Shown one piece after another: positions 38,981-47,341 of a stretch of 64,000 bases of DNA. Numbering within the stretch: position 1 is the stretch's first letter; each line of letters begins with the position of its first letter. The position numbers and the translations under genes are program-made. The notes beneath the pieces were generated by a model. That model did no database searches. It was not told where the DNA came from and was given only the letters and a program-made list of their open reading frames with translations. Source of the DNA: Vibrio crassostreae 9ZC13 (lineage in GTDB: Bacteria; Pseudomonadota; Gammaproteobacteria; Enterobacterales; Vibrionaceae); assembly GCF_000272045.2 (NCBI RefSeq), contig NZ_AJYZ02000019.1, positions 1,018,516 to 1,082,515 of the forward strand. Direction: 5' to 3'.

Positions 38981-40252
38981 ATGACACAACTCAAACAAGA
39001 AATCACGCTTATTTCAGGAATCGGACAACTCTCGACGACCTTGCTAGGCACTGGATTATTTATGATCCCTGCGATCGCAGCAGGCATTGCAGGACAGTTG
39101 TCTCTTCTCGCTTGGTTAATCCTGTTTATCGCTATTTGCCCGATTGCACTGACCTTCGCATCATTAGGAAAACGCTACCCGAATGCAGGTGGTACTGCCT
39201 ATTTTGTGCGCCAGGCGTTTAGCGAGCGATTAGAAACAAGCGTGGCGTGGTTGTTTGTGAGTGTTATTCCTGTCGGTATTCCAGCGGCCATTGCACTGGC
39301 TGGTGGTTTTGCTCAACAATTGTTACCCGCACCTCTCGATACACCACTTGGTGCTCAATCCTTTACCGTCGCCCTGCTTATTGCCGTCAATTTGATGGGC
39401 AGTAAATCTTCTGGCCGACTGCAAACCGTGATCGCATTGTCGATTTTTGCCTTAGTCAGCGCTTTTGTTTGGAAAGCCGACATCACGGCAACCGATGTTG
39501 CTCTTCCTGCCATCTCATCCAATTCAATGTGGTCTATCGGCGCTGCTTTAGCTGTCATGTTTTGGTGCTTTGTCGGAATAGAAGCTTTTGCTCACATGGG
39601 AGAGGAATTCAAAAATCCACAACGTGACTTCCCAATCGCCATCATTGCAGGCTGTTTTGTTGCGGGGCTAGTGTACTGGGCTTGTTCAGTAGTGATTCTT
39701 AAGCTGGGTGCTTTCGGTTCATCTGAATTCGATGCCGCATCCATCCCTTGGGTAACAGAACAACTGTTTGGTAATGGCTTCAAAACCGTCATCAGCGTGC
39801 TGGGGTTCTTTGCTTGCTTTGCCAGCCTAAACCTTTACACACAAAGCCTGTCTCGGATGATCTGGGCTCAGGCCCGCCAACACAGCCCTGCAAGTCGAAT
39901 GGCTCAACTGAACAGCCGCGGCGTACCGCTCTACCCAACGTTAGCAATTGGCTTTGTCGTGCTTATTTCGTGTGTGATTGGTGAGCTGTCTAATTTAGAC
40001 CTTGAGTTCTTTCTCAAGCTCGCCAACGGTATTTTTGTTCTGGTTTATCTGCTCGCAATGTTAGCCGCTTGCCGATTACTAACAGGCGCATCTAGATACA
40101 CTGCCATGCTTTCATTGGTCATCTGTACCTTGGTGTTTATCTGTTTAAGTTGGTCGATGCTCTATGCTGTGATTGTTTTTGTGACATTGTCACTCCCTTG
40201 GCGGAAGTGGCTAGGTAAAGGTAAACCCACCGTCTCTATCGACAAGTTGTAA
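38981..40252 (+). CDS. yjeH: YjeH-like amino-acid exporter (APC superfamily)
   Basis: The 423-residue product has about twelve helices and the YjeH-type N-terminus (ISGIGQLSTTLLGTGLFMIPAIAAG), with GLFMIPA as the APC helix-1 break. WCFVGIEAFAHMGEEFKNPQRDFP is the helix-6 unwound region and following loop. E. coli YjeH exports L-methionine and branched-chain amino acids. The ATG follows AGGAGAGCGA. The Lrp and LysR genes are divergent from it. The exact substrate in this organism is inference. Confidence 0.88.
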   Translation: MTQLKQEITLISGIGQLSTTLLGTGLFMIPAIAAGIAGQLSLLAWLILFIAICPIALTFASLGKRYPNAGGTAYFVRQAFSERLETSVAWLFVSVIPVGIPAAIALAGGFAQQLLPAPLDTPLGAQSFTVALLIAVNLMGSKSSGRLQTVIALSIFALVSAFVWKADITATDVALPAISSNSMWSIGAALAVMFWCFVGIEAFAHMGEEFKNPQRDFPIAIIAGCFVAGLVYWACSVVILKLGAFGSSEFDAASIPWVTEQLFGNGFKTVISVLGFFACFASLNLYTQSLSRMIWAQARQHSPASRMAQLNSRGVPLYPTLAIGFVVLISCVIGELSNLDLEFFLKLANGIFVLVYLLAMLAACRLLTGASRYTAMLSLVICTLVFICLSWSMLYAVIVFVTLSLPWRKWLGKGKPTVSIDKL

Positions 40253-40298
40253 CTCGATTCGTGATGAATCAGAAAATGGTAAACAAGCCCTACCAATA

Positions 40299-41768
40299 TT
40301 ACTGATAAAAAAGCCGAGCGATCTGTTTGATCTTCGGCTTTATGTCAGCCAATCGGATATTTCCAAACCCCAACACCACCCCACTCCAATCACGAGCATC
40401 ACTTGATCCATATTCATAAAAATCAAACGGACGAATGATGATATTTTCAAGCTCAGCTCTATGACTCCATTCAGTCTCAGATATACCTTGATACCACTTC
40501 ACGGTCACATGTAGCCCTGCTGCCTGACTGATCACTTCAAGATCACCGTTAAACTCGCTTTCAATCGCTTCTATCATCGCTTCATACTTGAGTTTGTATG
40601 ACCGACGCATCTTTCTAATATGACGCAGCAAGTCGCCTTCTCGAACAAAATCCGCCAAAGCTTCCTGTGTGTGGGACGCCGTGTCTCCAGTGAGCGCGTC
40701 TTTGATCTCAAGACACTTCGCCACCAGACTTTCTGGCACCACTAAGTAACCTAAGCGGAGTCCGTTGAACATGACTTTACTCAGCGAACCAACATAAATG
40801 ATTCGTTCATCAAACCCGAGTTTACCCGCTAAGCCTTGCATACTGGTGTAAGGGCGATGAGCAAACTGGAACTCACTGTCATAGTCATCTTCAATGATCC
40901 ATGACTGATGTTGATTGGCCCAGTCGATCAGTTTAAGGCGTTGCTCAGTATTTAAAGTCGTGCCCATTGGGTATTGGTTACTCGGTGTGACATACAGAGC
41001 CTTAGCATTACTGGCCAACACTTTTTCAATATCTAGCCCCACCTTTTCACGCACACTTACACGATCCAGCTCTAATCTCAACAGATCGATAATTTTATGC
41101 ACTTGTCGATAACCGGGCTCTTCCACGAGGATTTTTTCGCCCATCGCTAACGTCGCCATTAATCCGATTGAGATGGCTTGCTGCGCACCTGCGGTGATGA
41201 TGATTCTGTCGGCACTGCAATGAACGGAACGACTGCTTGCAAGATACCCACTCAACGCTTCCCTCAAGGCTGAGCTTCCCTGAACCTCTTGATTGCCCGC
41301 AATGTTCTGACGTGTAGAGTGACGTTGCAGCAACCTCTGCCATTTCGCAAAAGGGAACGCATCTAAGTCAGGAACTCCTGGGGCAAAGCTGCGGTTAATG
41401 TCGTTAGGTGTCGCTATGTTTGTACTCGGTTTACTGACTGTTTGTTTGACCTTCGGATCCTGAACACTGTTTGGCTTAGACAAACTTAGAAAGTGTTCTG
41501 GTTGTTCAACCGAGACATAAAACCCTGAGCCTTGCTTACTCTCGATATAGCCTTCAGTAACCAGTTGTTCGTACGCATAAATCACCGTATTTCGACTCAC
41601 CGATAACTCGACAGCCAACTTACGTGTTGAAGGTAACTTACTTCCCTTGCTCCATAAATCTTGAACGATCTTCTCTCTTATCGCGTGGAACAAGGCGGTT
41701 TGACGCGTGCCGTGTTGTTCGTCTAACTGTAGATCACCGACATCGATAGGCTGCATAACTGGATCCAA
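40299..41768 (-). CDS. MocR/PdxR-like regulator (GntR HTH plus aminotransferase domain)
   Basis: Residues about 20-85 form a GntR-type winged HTH (LWSKGSKLPSTRKLAVELSVSRNTVIYAYEQLVTEGYI) and about 120-480 a type I aminotransferase fold. PLP anchoring residues are visible: Asp-Tyr in IIEDDYDSEF and the Schiff-base Lys in GSLSKVMFNGLRLGYL. MocR proteins use the domain as a PLP sensor; PdxR of this family controls PLP synthesis. The divergent gene is a PNPOx-like flavoprotein, which fits that role, but the target is not proven. Confidence 0.92.
   Translation of the reverse strand: MDPVMQPIDVGDLQLDEQHGTRQTALFHAIREKIVQDLWSKGSKLPSTRKLAVELSVSRNTVIYAYEQLVTEGYIESKQGSGFYVSVEQPEHFLSLSKPNSVQDPKVKQTVSKPSTNIATPNDINRSFAPGVPDLDAFPFAKWQRLLQRHSTRQNIAGNQEVQGSSALREALSGYLASSRSVHCSADRIIITAGAQQAISIGLMATLAMGEKILVEEPGYRQVHKIIDLLRLELDRVSVREKVGLDIEKVLASNAKALYVTPSNQYPMGTTLNTEQRLKLIDWANQHQSWIIEDDYDSEFQFAHRPYTSMQGLAGKLGFDERIIYVGSLSKVMFNGLRLGYLVVPESLVAKCLEIKDALTGDTASHTQEALADFVREGDLLRHIRKMRRSYKLKYEAMIEAIESEFNGDLEVISQAAGLHVTVKWYQGISETEWSHRAELENIIIRPFDFYEYGSSDARDWSGVVLGFGNIRLADIKPKIKQIARLFYQ
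40310..40341 (-). terminator. Hairpin at the 3' end of the MocR gene
   Basis: AAGCCGA and TCGGCTT pair around a 16-base loop with an inner ATC/GAT pair; minus-strand sequence after it is TTTTTTATC. It overlaps the last codons of the MocR gene and lies 60 bases after yjeH, so it may stop transcription from either side. Confidence 0.6.
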
Positions 41769-41846
41769 ATAGTGTTTAAAAGTGGCCCTATTTAATAGAC
41801 CAGTTAATCGCTACATTAATCAAAAGGCAATGATTAAGGAGCGATT

Positions 41847-42506
41847 ATGTTATCTAACACGAAAAGAACCACGATTAAAAAAGGGGCTCACAAAGCCGTA
41901 TTTGAACAAGAGAAACTGCACCAAATTATTGATGAGAGCTTAATCGCACACATTGCATTGCAGGGCGAACAAGGACCAATGGTCATCCCGATGCTCGCGT
42001 GGCGAGTGGGTGATATAGTCTACATTCATGGAGCTAAAAACAGTCGCCTACTAAAAGGACTAAAAAAGGGAGAACCAACCTGTTTAACGTTCACCTTGTT
42101 CGATGGTTGGGTGCTGGCTCGTTCGGCATTTCATCATAGTGCGCATTATCGTTCTGCTGTGGTATTGGGGTCATTTTCAGTCATCGATGACAATCAAGAA
42201 AAGGATCGCTTGTTGAATATCTTTATTGAGCAAATCGCACCGGGCAGAACCGATGAAGTGAGGCTCAGTAATGAAAAAGAACTCACTGCGACCGAGTTGT
42301 TGGCGATACCTTTAACAGAAGCTTCCGTGAAGATTGGTAAACATGGAGTGAATGATGATAAAGCCGATATGGGCATTCCAGTTTGGGCTGGCGTATTACC
42401 CTATAGAACTGTTGTTGGGCCGTTAGAAACCGTTCCAGAACAAGAAGGCATCATTGAAACACCAGATTACCAACAAGCTTATGGTGAACGCTGGTATCAG
42501 AATTAA
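41847..42506 (+). CDS. Pyridoxamine 5'-phosphate oxidase-like FMN-binding protein
   Basis: The 219-residue product has the split-barrel flavin fold: ALQGEQGPMVIPMLAWRVGDIVYIHGAKNSRLLKGLKKG in the first half and FHHSAHYRSAVVLGSFSVI in the centre. It belongs to the pyridoxamine 5'-phosphate oxidase-like group that lacks the full PdxH PLP site. It is divergent from the MocR regulator, its probable controller, with a 78-base gap between the start codons. A function in B6 metabolism or drug-like substrates is inference. Confidence 0.85.
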   Translation: MLSNTKRTTIKKGAHKAVFEQEKLHQIIDESLIAHIALQGEQGPMVIPMLAWRVGDIVYIHGAKNSRLLKGLKKGEPTCLTFTLFDGWVLARSAFHHSAHYRSAVVLGSFSVIDDNQEKDRLLNIFIEQIAPGRTDEVRLSNEKELTATELLAIPLTEASVKIGKHGVNDDKADMGIPVWAGVLPYRTVVGPLETVPEQEGIIETPDYQQAYGERWYQN

Positions 42507-42588
42507 CACTCGAAGATGGTGAACTTGATAAAATTGTATACAATCTGAATTACAAAAATTTAACATGACTCAATAATGTAATCAGACG

Positions 42589-43521
42589 ATGAAAACGAAC
42601 AAGGATATTCTGCCGTTTCAAGGCTTGCTCAATGGCATTGGGCAAGTCTATTTCACACCGTCTATCATGACGTCGACTTTGCTGTTGCTTGCCATTTCTA
42701 TTGAGTCACTGGCGCTGGCTTTTCTTACCTTACTTGGCGCCAGTTGCAGCTATGCATTAGCTTTCTATGGCTATATGTACACCAACACCAACACCAACAC
42801 CAACAAGTCAGTTGACGACATTGATAGTGGAATGTACGCGCTAAATGGCGCTTTGATTGGTTTATTTATCGGTAACTTTTTTGGTGTGACACCATTATTG
42901 GCTTTAGTGACTGCGTTAGGTGCATTACTCACGGTGCCGATTGCCCACATCGTATTCAGTTTTGAGAAATATCGCGGTTACACTAGCGCCTTTATCCTCA
43001 CCACTTGGCTGATTTATATTATCCAATCAACCTTTGAGCTGTCAGCGTTTTCTGCACCTGATTCCGCACTGATGCCACTCATCAGTATTGAGGCTAACTC
43101 GTGGTTCAACCTGCCGACAGTGGTGATCCCGTTGTTAAAAGGGATAAGCCAAGTCAGCTTCATCGAAAATGCGTTGTCGGGGCTCGTTATCTTAGTCGCC
43201 ATCGCACTCAACAATATCAAGCATGCCATTTGGGTTATGCTCGCAGTAATAATTAGCACCGTATTTAGCGGGTTGATTGGCGCTTCTAACGAACTGGTAG
43301 CCCAAGGTCTTTACGGGTACAACGCCATTCTTGCCACTTTAGCACTTGTGCCCTATCCGCGAATCCGTTGGCCGTTAATCCTATTAGGCATGCTGTTAAG
43401 CTGTCTCATCACACTTGGTTTTCATGAACTGTCACTGTTACCACTCACCGCCCCTTTCATTTTGAGTACTTGGGGGATGGTTTACTTGTCCAGCCTGATC
43501 CATAAACGAACCATAAGTTAG
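42589..43521 (+). CDS. Urea transporter (UT family)
   Basis: The 310-residue membrane protein resembles bacterial urea channels: LLNGIGQVYFTPSIMTSTLLLLA at the N-terminus is the UT signature GxGQVxF with the following helix, and it recurs in the second half as KGISQVSFIENALSGLVILVA. This reveals the internal two-fold repeat of urea transporters. The gene encodes a Thr-Asn run (TNTNTNTN, residues 65-72) from four ACCAAC hexamers, in the loop after the second helix. No urease genes are in the window. Substrate by family only. Confidence 0.87.
   Translation: MKTNKDILPFQGLLNGIGQVYFTPSIMTSTLLLLAISIESLALAFLTLLGASCSYALAFYGYMYTNTNTNTNKSVDDIDSGMYALNGALIGLFIGNFFGVTPLLALVTALGALLTVPIAHIVFSFEKYRGYTSAFILTTWLIYIIQSTFELSAFSAPDSALMPLISIEANSWFNLPTVVIPLLKGISQVSFIENALSGLVILVAIALNNIKHAIWVMLAVIISTVFSGLIGASNELVAQGLYGYNAILATLALVPYPRIRWPLILLGMLLSCLITLGFHELSLLPLTAPFILSTWGMVYLSSLIHKRTIS
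42781..42804 (+). repeat. Four tandem ACCAAC hexamers inside the urea transporter gene
   Basis: Four perfect six-base units code a Thr-Asn run in a loop. Because the unit is six bases, copy-number change adds or removes two residues and never shifts the frame. Confidence 0.9.
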
Positions 43522-43531
43522 CTCTGAATAG

Positions 43532-44341
43532 TTACAGGCCAGTTTTTAGGCGCTCAACATATTGCTTGGGTGTCAAACCTCGATGTTTCTTAAACATCCG
43601 ATTAAAGCTCGCGACATTGGTATAGCCGAGCCTCGTCGCGACTTTATCTATTGGCACTGAATACATCAACAACTCCACCGCCACATTACTTAACGCATAG
43701 CCCATAATGGTAGAAAAGTTGATGCCTAAGTTATGCAATCGACGTTGAAATTGCTGTTCAGATAACCCAAGCAAACTCGACACTTTATGCAGTGTTGGCA
43801 GGCCGAAATGGCGACTGTAATTGATCATCTCATAGGTCACCTTATGCTCATCCGCGGCATCAGGCATGTTGAGGTAATTATCTAAGTCATGAAAGTTCAT
43901 TGCCAAGCTCATCTTGCCGCTAGAAGGGGCTTGATTGCTCGATAACCTCGACTGGCTTGGTATCCAGATTTCAGTTCGTGGCTGGCCCCACTGAATATTG
44001 CACCCAAAATACTCTTGATAGAGTTGAGTGTTCTCGCGATAACCTGCGATAGAGACGGCTGCGGGAGTAAAGTCGTCTCCCAAGTAACGCCTTAATATCT
44101 TCATCATAAAGATGGCAACTCGAATTGAGTCATGAACTTTACCCACCTCAGTATAAGCAGGATTGTCGTAGCACCATTTGATGAAATTACCGACTTGAGC
44201 GCCATATAGAAAAGCCCCGGACTGCAAACAGTGCAACCCGATGTTAACTCGGCGTATAGACGACGCCAGATCGTGCCCCGAGAAAAACCAGTTAGAGAGA
44301 GGACCTAGCCTTTCAATATCCACTCTATCAGCCAGCTTCAA
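43532..44341 (-). CDS. AraC-family transcriptional regulator, N-terminus uncertain
   Basis: The last 100 residues carry the AraC double HTH: the first helix pair in LGINFSTIMGYALSNVAVELLMYSVPIDKVATRLGYTN and the family end VASFNRMFKKHRGLTPKQYV. The first 170 residues are the arabinose-binding-like domain of the AraC_binding_2 type. The frame opens with a TTG (44341) without ribosome site and meets a stop nine codons upstream, so the original start may have been lost (a GTG at 44323 is also possible). It lies 19 bases from the truncated HlyD gene, head to head. Confidence 0.85.
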   Translation of the reverse strand: MKLADRVDIERLGPLSNWFFSGHDLASSIRRVNIGLHCLQSGAFLYGAQVGNFIKWCYDNPAYTEVGKVHDSIRVAIFMMKILRRYLGDDFTPAAVSIAGYRENTQLYQEYFGCNIQWGQPRTEIWIPSQSRLSSNQAPSSGKMSLAMNFHDLDNYLNMPDAADEHKVTYEMINYSRHFGLPTLHKVSSLLGLSEQQFQRRLHNLGINFSTIMGYALSNVAVELLMYSVPIDKVATRLGYTNVASFNRMFKKHRGLTPKQYVERLKTGL

Positions 44342-44360
44342 GATAATATCGGGAGGCTCA

Positions 44361-45413
44361 GTGGTTCAGTCTCCACATATTCAGCTGCGTCCCGATTCAA
44401 CTAATGTGTCGGGAAAAACTTCTAAAGTCCACATCCACCCGAACCAGGATGTGACTGAAGGACAACTAATTTACGAAATTGATGACACCAAATATGTCAT
44501 AGCAAGAGACAAAGCCAGCGTTCAACTTGAGTCTGCAGAGGTCGCTTTAGACACAGCTCGTCAAGAAGTGAGCATTGCAAAAGTCAGCTATCAATCGGCG
44601 CTTGAAGACATCAAAGCTTCAGTCGCACAAATAGATTCGGCTAAAACAGACTTAGTACTGCAGTCAAAGACGCTTGATCGTTACCAGAAGCAAAACAAAG
44701 TGGTAGAACATACGATCACTGAAACTGACATCGACCAACAAACAGCAAAGGTAGACTTAGCGACGTATAACGTTACGACATTGGAATCTCAGCTTAGCAA
44801 GAAAGAAGTCGATGCCGAGAATGCGAAGTTGAACATCCACAAAGCTGAAACCAATGTGAGCAAGAAGCAAACTGAGGTCGATTCAGCAAAGGCAACACTG
44901 GCACAAGCACAATGGGACTTGAACAGCACCAAAGTCACGGCACCGACTGACGGCTTTGTAACGAACTTTATTCTTCGTGAAGGTCAGCGTGTTTCAATGA
45001 TGCCTCGTATCCAGATGTATACCGAAGAGAAGTACGTGCTGATGCGAGTTAACCACCAAGCGATTCGTAATATTAAGGTCGGTCAACCTGCGGAATTTGC
45101 GACAGCGGTATACCCAGGAAAAGTGTTCTCTGCAACCGTAGAAGGCATTGTAGAAGCCACTGGTGAAGCGCAAGCAAGTTTGCTGGGTATCGATGAGCAG
45201 GTTCGTGTTACCACAGGCAAAAACCTTCAGAACAAGCACCACTTTGTTCGTTTAAAAATTGATGAGGCAGAGGGTTACGATATTCCTGTTGGCTCTGTCG
45301 GATTAGCGTGGGTAAGCGGTGAGAAGCCTATCAGCTTTATGGCGTTCCTAGACGTAATACGCGGGATCATCATTAGAATGAAGTCTCAACTGTACTTCTT
45401 CTACTCCATCTAA
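44361..45413 (+). pseudogene. HlyD-family membrane-fusion protein lacking its membrane anchor
   Basis: The product is a periplasmic adaptor: the first lipoyl half-motif GKTSKVHIHPNQDVTEGQLIYEID, a long alpha-hairpin of heptads (about 45-200), and the second lipoyl half SAKATLAQAQWDLNSTKVTAPTDGFVT, then the beta-barrel. The usual N-terminal transmembrane helix (~50-60 residues) is missing. The only close start is a GTG at 44361 after GGGAGG, seemingly good but giving a protein without anchor or signal. I infer that a deletion removed the 5' end. No transporter partner adjoins it. The 3' end seems intact and has a terminator. Confidence 0.65.
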
Positions 45414-45439
45414 TACTTCCTATTGGTGAAACAATACCC

Positions 45440-45474
45440 AAGCCCGTGCGCTCTTAGATCGCACGGGCTTTTTG
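45440..45474 (+). terminator. Terminator of the HlyD gene
   Basis: An 11-bp perfect stem (AAGCCCGTGCG / CGCACGGGCTT) with a 9-base loop ends in TTTTG. Confidence 0.9.
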
Positions 45475-45536
45475 TTTATTTCACCATTTGTCGCCAGAAA
45501 GAACACAAACCCGAAAAACGAATAAACACTCTAAAG

Positions 45537-45562
45537 TTGCAAATCGCAATTGCATTTTGCAA
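45537..45562 (+). promoter_or_regulatory. Two adjacent LuxO-type sites upstream of the first Qrr gene
   Basis: TTGCAAATCGCAA (45537) and TTGCATTTTGCAA (45550) follow each other without a gap and match the TTGCA-N3-TGCAA enhancer of LuxO (the first with one mismatch). They lie about 110-135 bases upstream of the start site of the Qrr RNA, as an enhancer should. Confidence 0.85.
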
Positions 45563-45644
45563 TTGGACATTTCAAAAACGCAAATTAAACGCTCAAATAC
45601 GCACCAGATTGCTATAAAACTGCCGTTTTACGTGGTTTTAAAAG

Positions 45645-45661
45645 TTGGCACACTAACTGCA
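45645..45661 (+). promoter_or_regulatory. Sigma-54 promoter of the first Qrr gene
   Basis: TTGGCAC-N5-CTGCA has GG (45647-45648) and GC (45659-45660) exactly 12 bases apart, as required for sigma-54. It predicts a start near 45672, which is the first base of the RNA. Confidence 0.9.
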
Positions 45662-45671
45662 ATGTATATAT

Positions 45672-45779
45672 TGACCCTTCTTAAGCCGAGGGTCACCTAG
45701 CCAACTGACGTTGTTAGTGAACCTATTCTTGTTCACAAAATATATAGGCCAATTGCGATTATTGCGATTGGCTATTTTT
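45672..45779 (+). ncRNA. qrr: Qrr quorum-regulatory small RNA (copy 1)
   Basis: The 108-base RNA has the Qrr hallmarks: a 5' hairpin TGACCCT/AGGGTCA around CTTAAGCCG, then the conserved pairing region CTAGCCAACTGACGTTGTTA. Next come a second hairpin GTGAAC/GTTCAC and a terminator (GCCAATTGC / GCGATTGGC) with a T tract. Qrr RNAs work with Hfq to repress the master regulator luxR/hapR and activate aphA at low cell density. LuxO sites and a sigma-54 promoter precede it. Its first 53 bases equal those of the second copy at 53129. The copy number label (qrr2-5) cannot be assigned without synteny. Confidence 0.96.
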
Positions 45780-45886
45780 TTGCCTGCAGTTTGGCCAACC
45801 GCCCTCTTTTTCGATACAGACACCCATTCAGACGTATAATAATAAGCATTCATAGCCAACCAAGAACAGCAGATAACCAACGCATT

Positions 45887-45904
45887 ATAGAAAACGTTTT
45901 CTAT
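45887..45904. promoter_or_regulatory. LacI/PurR-like palindrome upstream of codBA
   Basis: ATAGAAAACGTTTTCTAT is a perfect 18-bp palindrome with the central AAACGTTT of LacI-family operators. In E. coli PurR represses codBA. Only part of the PurR consensus is matched outside the core, so the factor is inferred. Confidence 0.65.
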
Positions 45905-46008
45905 TTGTTTTTTTTAAATAAAGACAGAAAATAACCCTATGTTTTACAAGATAATTACTACAATAACTGGTTTTTATGGGCAATTATTGACAAAATTAGC
46001 ATTGACTA

Positions 46009-46024
46009 TGTGATTTATATCACC
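46009..46024. promoter_or_regulatory. CRP-like site upstream of codB
   Basis: TGTGATTTATATCACC matches TGTGA-N6-TCACA with one mismatch. It lies about 70 bases before the codB start. CRP control is inference from the sequence match. Confidence 0.7.
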
Positions 46025-46093
46025 ATAATGCGCAAGTTTGCCTGTAATACGGCGACCGTTAATTTTAATTTTGATCATTTGCGGAGGTAAAAA

Positions 46094-47332
46094 ATGGCTG
46101 CTGATAATAACTACAGTCTAGGGCCGGTTCCTACATCGGCTAGGAAAGGAGTCGCTTCACTCACCATGGTAATGCTTGGACTCACTTTCTTCTCTGCAAG
46201 TATGTGGACAGGTGGTTCACTCGGGACAGGTCTTTCATTCAACGATTTCTTCCTCGCCGTTCTCATCGGTAACCTAATCCTCGGTATTTACACTTCTTTT
46301 CTTGGCTACATCGGCTCATCTACTGGCCTCTCTACCCACCTCCTTGCTCGTTTCTCTTTCGGTACTAAAGGCTCATGGCTTCCTTCTGCTTTACTTGGTG
46401 GTACACAAGTCGGTTGGTTTGGTGTGGGTGTTGCGATGTTTGCTATTCCAGTACAAAAAGCAACGGGCATTGATACCAACACCTTGATTATCGTATCTGG
46501 CTTGTTGATGACGGGGACAGTGTACTTCGGCATTAAAGCACTAATGGTACTTTCAGCGATTGCAGTACCTGCGATTGCGATTTTGGGTGGTTACTCAGTA
46601 CTGACTGCCGTAGACAGTGTTGGTGGACTAGAGCAACTGCAACTAATTAAACCGGAGACGCCAATGGACTTCTCAATGGCGCTAGCAATGGTTGTAGGTT
46701 CGTTTGTAAGTGCGGGGACGTTAACTGCCGATTTCGTTCGCTTTGGTAAAAAGCCAGCAAGCGCAGTATTGATTACTATGGTTGCATTCTTCATCGGTAA
46801 CTCGCTGATGTTTATCTTCGGCGCAGCAGGCGCAGCAGCAACAGGTCAGGCTGATATTTCAGATGTGATGATCGCGCAAGGCCTACTGCTTCCAGCCATC
46901 ATCGTGCTTGGATTGAATATCTGGACAACCAATGAAAATGCACTTTATGCATCTGGTCTGGGTTTATCTAACATCACTGGTCGCTCAAGTACTACAATGT
47001 CTATCATTAACGGCATTATCGGTACGATTTTCGCGCTTTGGTTATACAACAACTTCGTTGGTTGGTTAACCTTCCTTTCGCTGGCGATTCCACCAATTGG
47101 TGGTGTAATCATCGCCGACTTCTTCGCGAACCGTAAACGTTACAAAGATTTTGCAAATGCAGAGTTCCAAACCGTTAACTGGGCTGGCATTATCGCGGTA
47201 GCAACAGGCGTAGCCGCTGGTCACTTCCTACCTGGCGTTGTTCCTTTGAACGCAGTGTTAGGTGGTGCAATCAGTTACCTCGTGCTTAATCCTCTATTGA
47301 ACAAAAAAGCTCTGAAATCTCAGGCCGCTTAA
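46094..47332 (+). CDS. codB: Cytosine permease
   Basis: CodB is the NCS1-family cytosine/proton symporter. The 412-residue protein has twelve helices and matches CodB from the N-terminus (DNNYSLGPVPTSARKGVASL, MTMVMLGLTFFSASMW-like helix 1) through the GTQVGWFGVGVAM stretch and NIWTTNENALYASGLGLSN in helix 8-9. Start follows TGCGGAGGTAAAAA. codA starts nine bases downstream, so the pair forms an operon. Confidence 0.96.
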   Translation: MAADNNYSLGPVPTSARKGVASLTMVMLGLTFFSASMWTGGSLGTGLSFNDFFLAVLIGNLILGIYTSFLGYIGSSTGLSTHLLARFSFGTKGSWLPSALLGGTQVGWFGVGVAMFAIPVQKATGIDTNTLIIVSGLLMTGTVYFGIKALMVLSAIAVPAIAILGGYSVLTAVDSVGGLEQLQLIKPETPMDFSMALAMVVGSFVSAGTLTADFVRFGKKPASAVLITMVAFFIGNSLMFIFGAAGAAATGQADISDVMIAQGLLLPAIIVLGLNIWTTNENALYASGLGLSNITGRSSTTMSIINGIIGTIFALWLYNNFVGWLTFLSLAIPPIGGVIIADFFANRKRYKDFANAEFQTVNWAGIIAVATGVAAGHFLPGVVPLNAVLGGAISYLVLNPLLNKKALKSQAA

Positions 47333-47341
47333 GGACACACT

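Noticed and set aside
38848..39222. A 124-codon frame overlapping the start of yjeH
   Set aside because: It overlaps the yjeH N-terminus in another frame, lacks a ribosome site and has no family match.
45653..45880. A minus-strand frame across the first Qrr gene
   Set aside because: The region is a noncoding RNA gene with its own promoter and terminator; the frame is incidental.
46306..46533. Minus-strand frames inside codB
   Set aside because: They are shadows of a strongly coding gene with no start signals.
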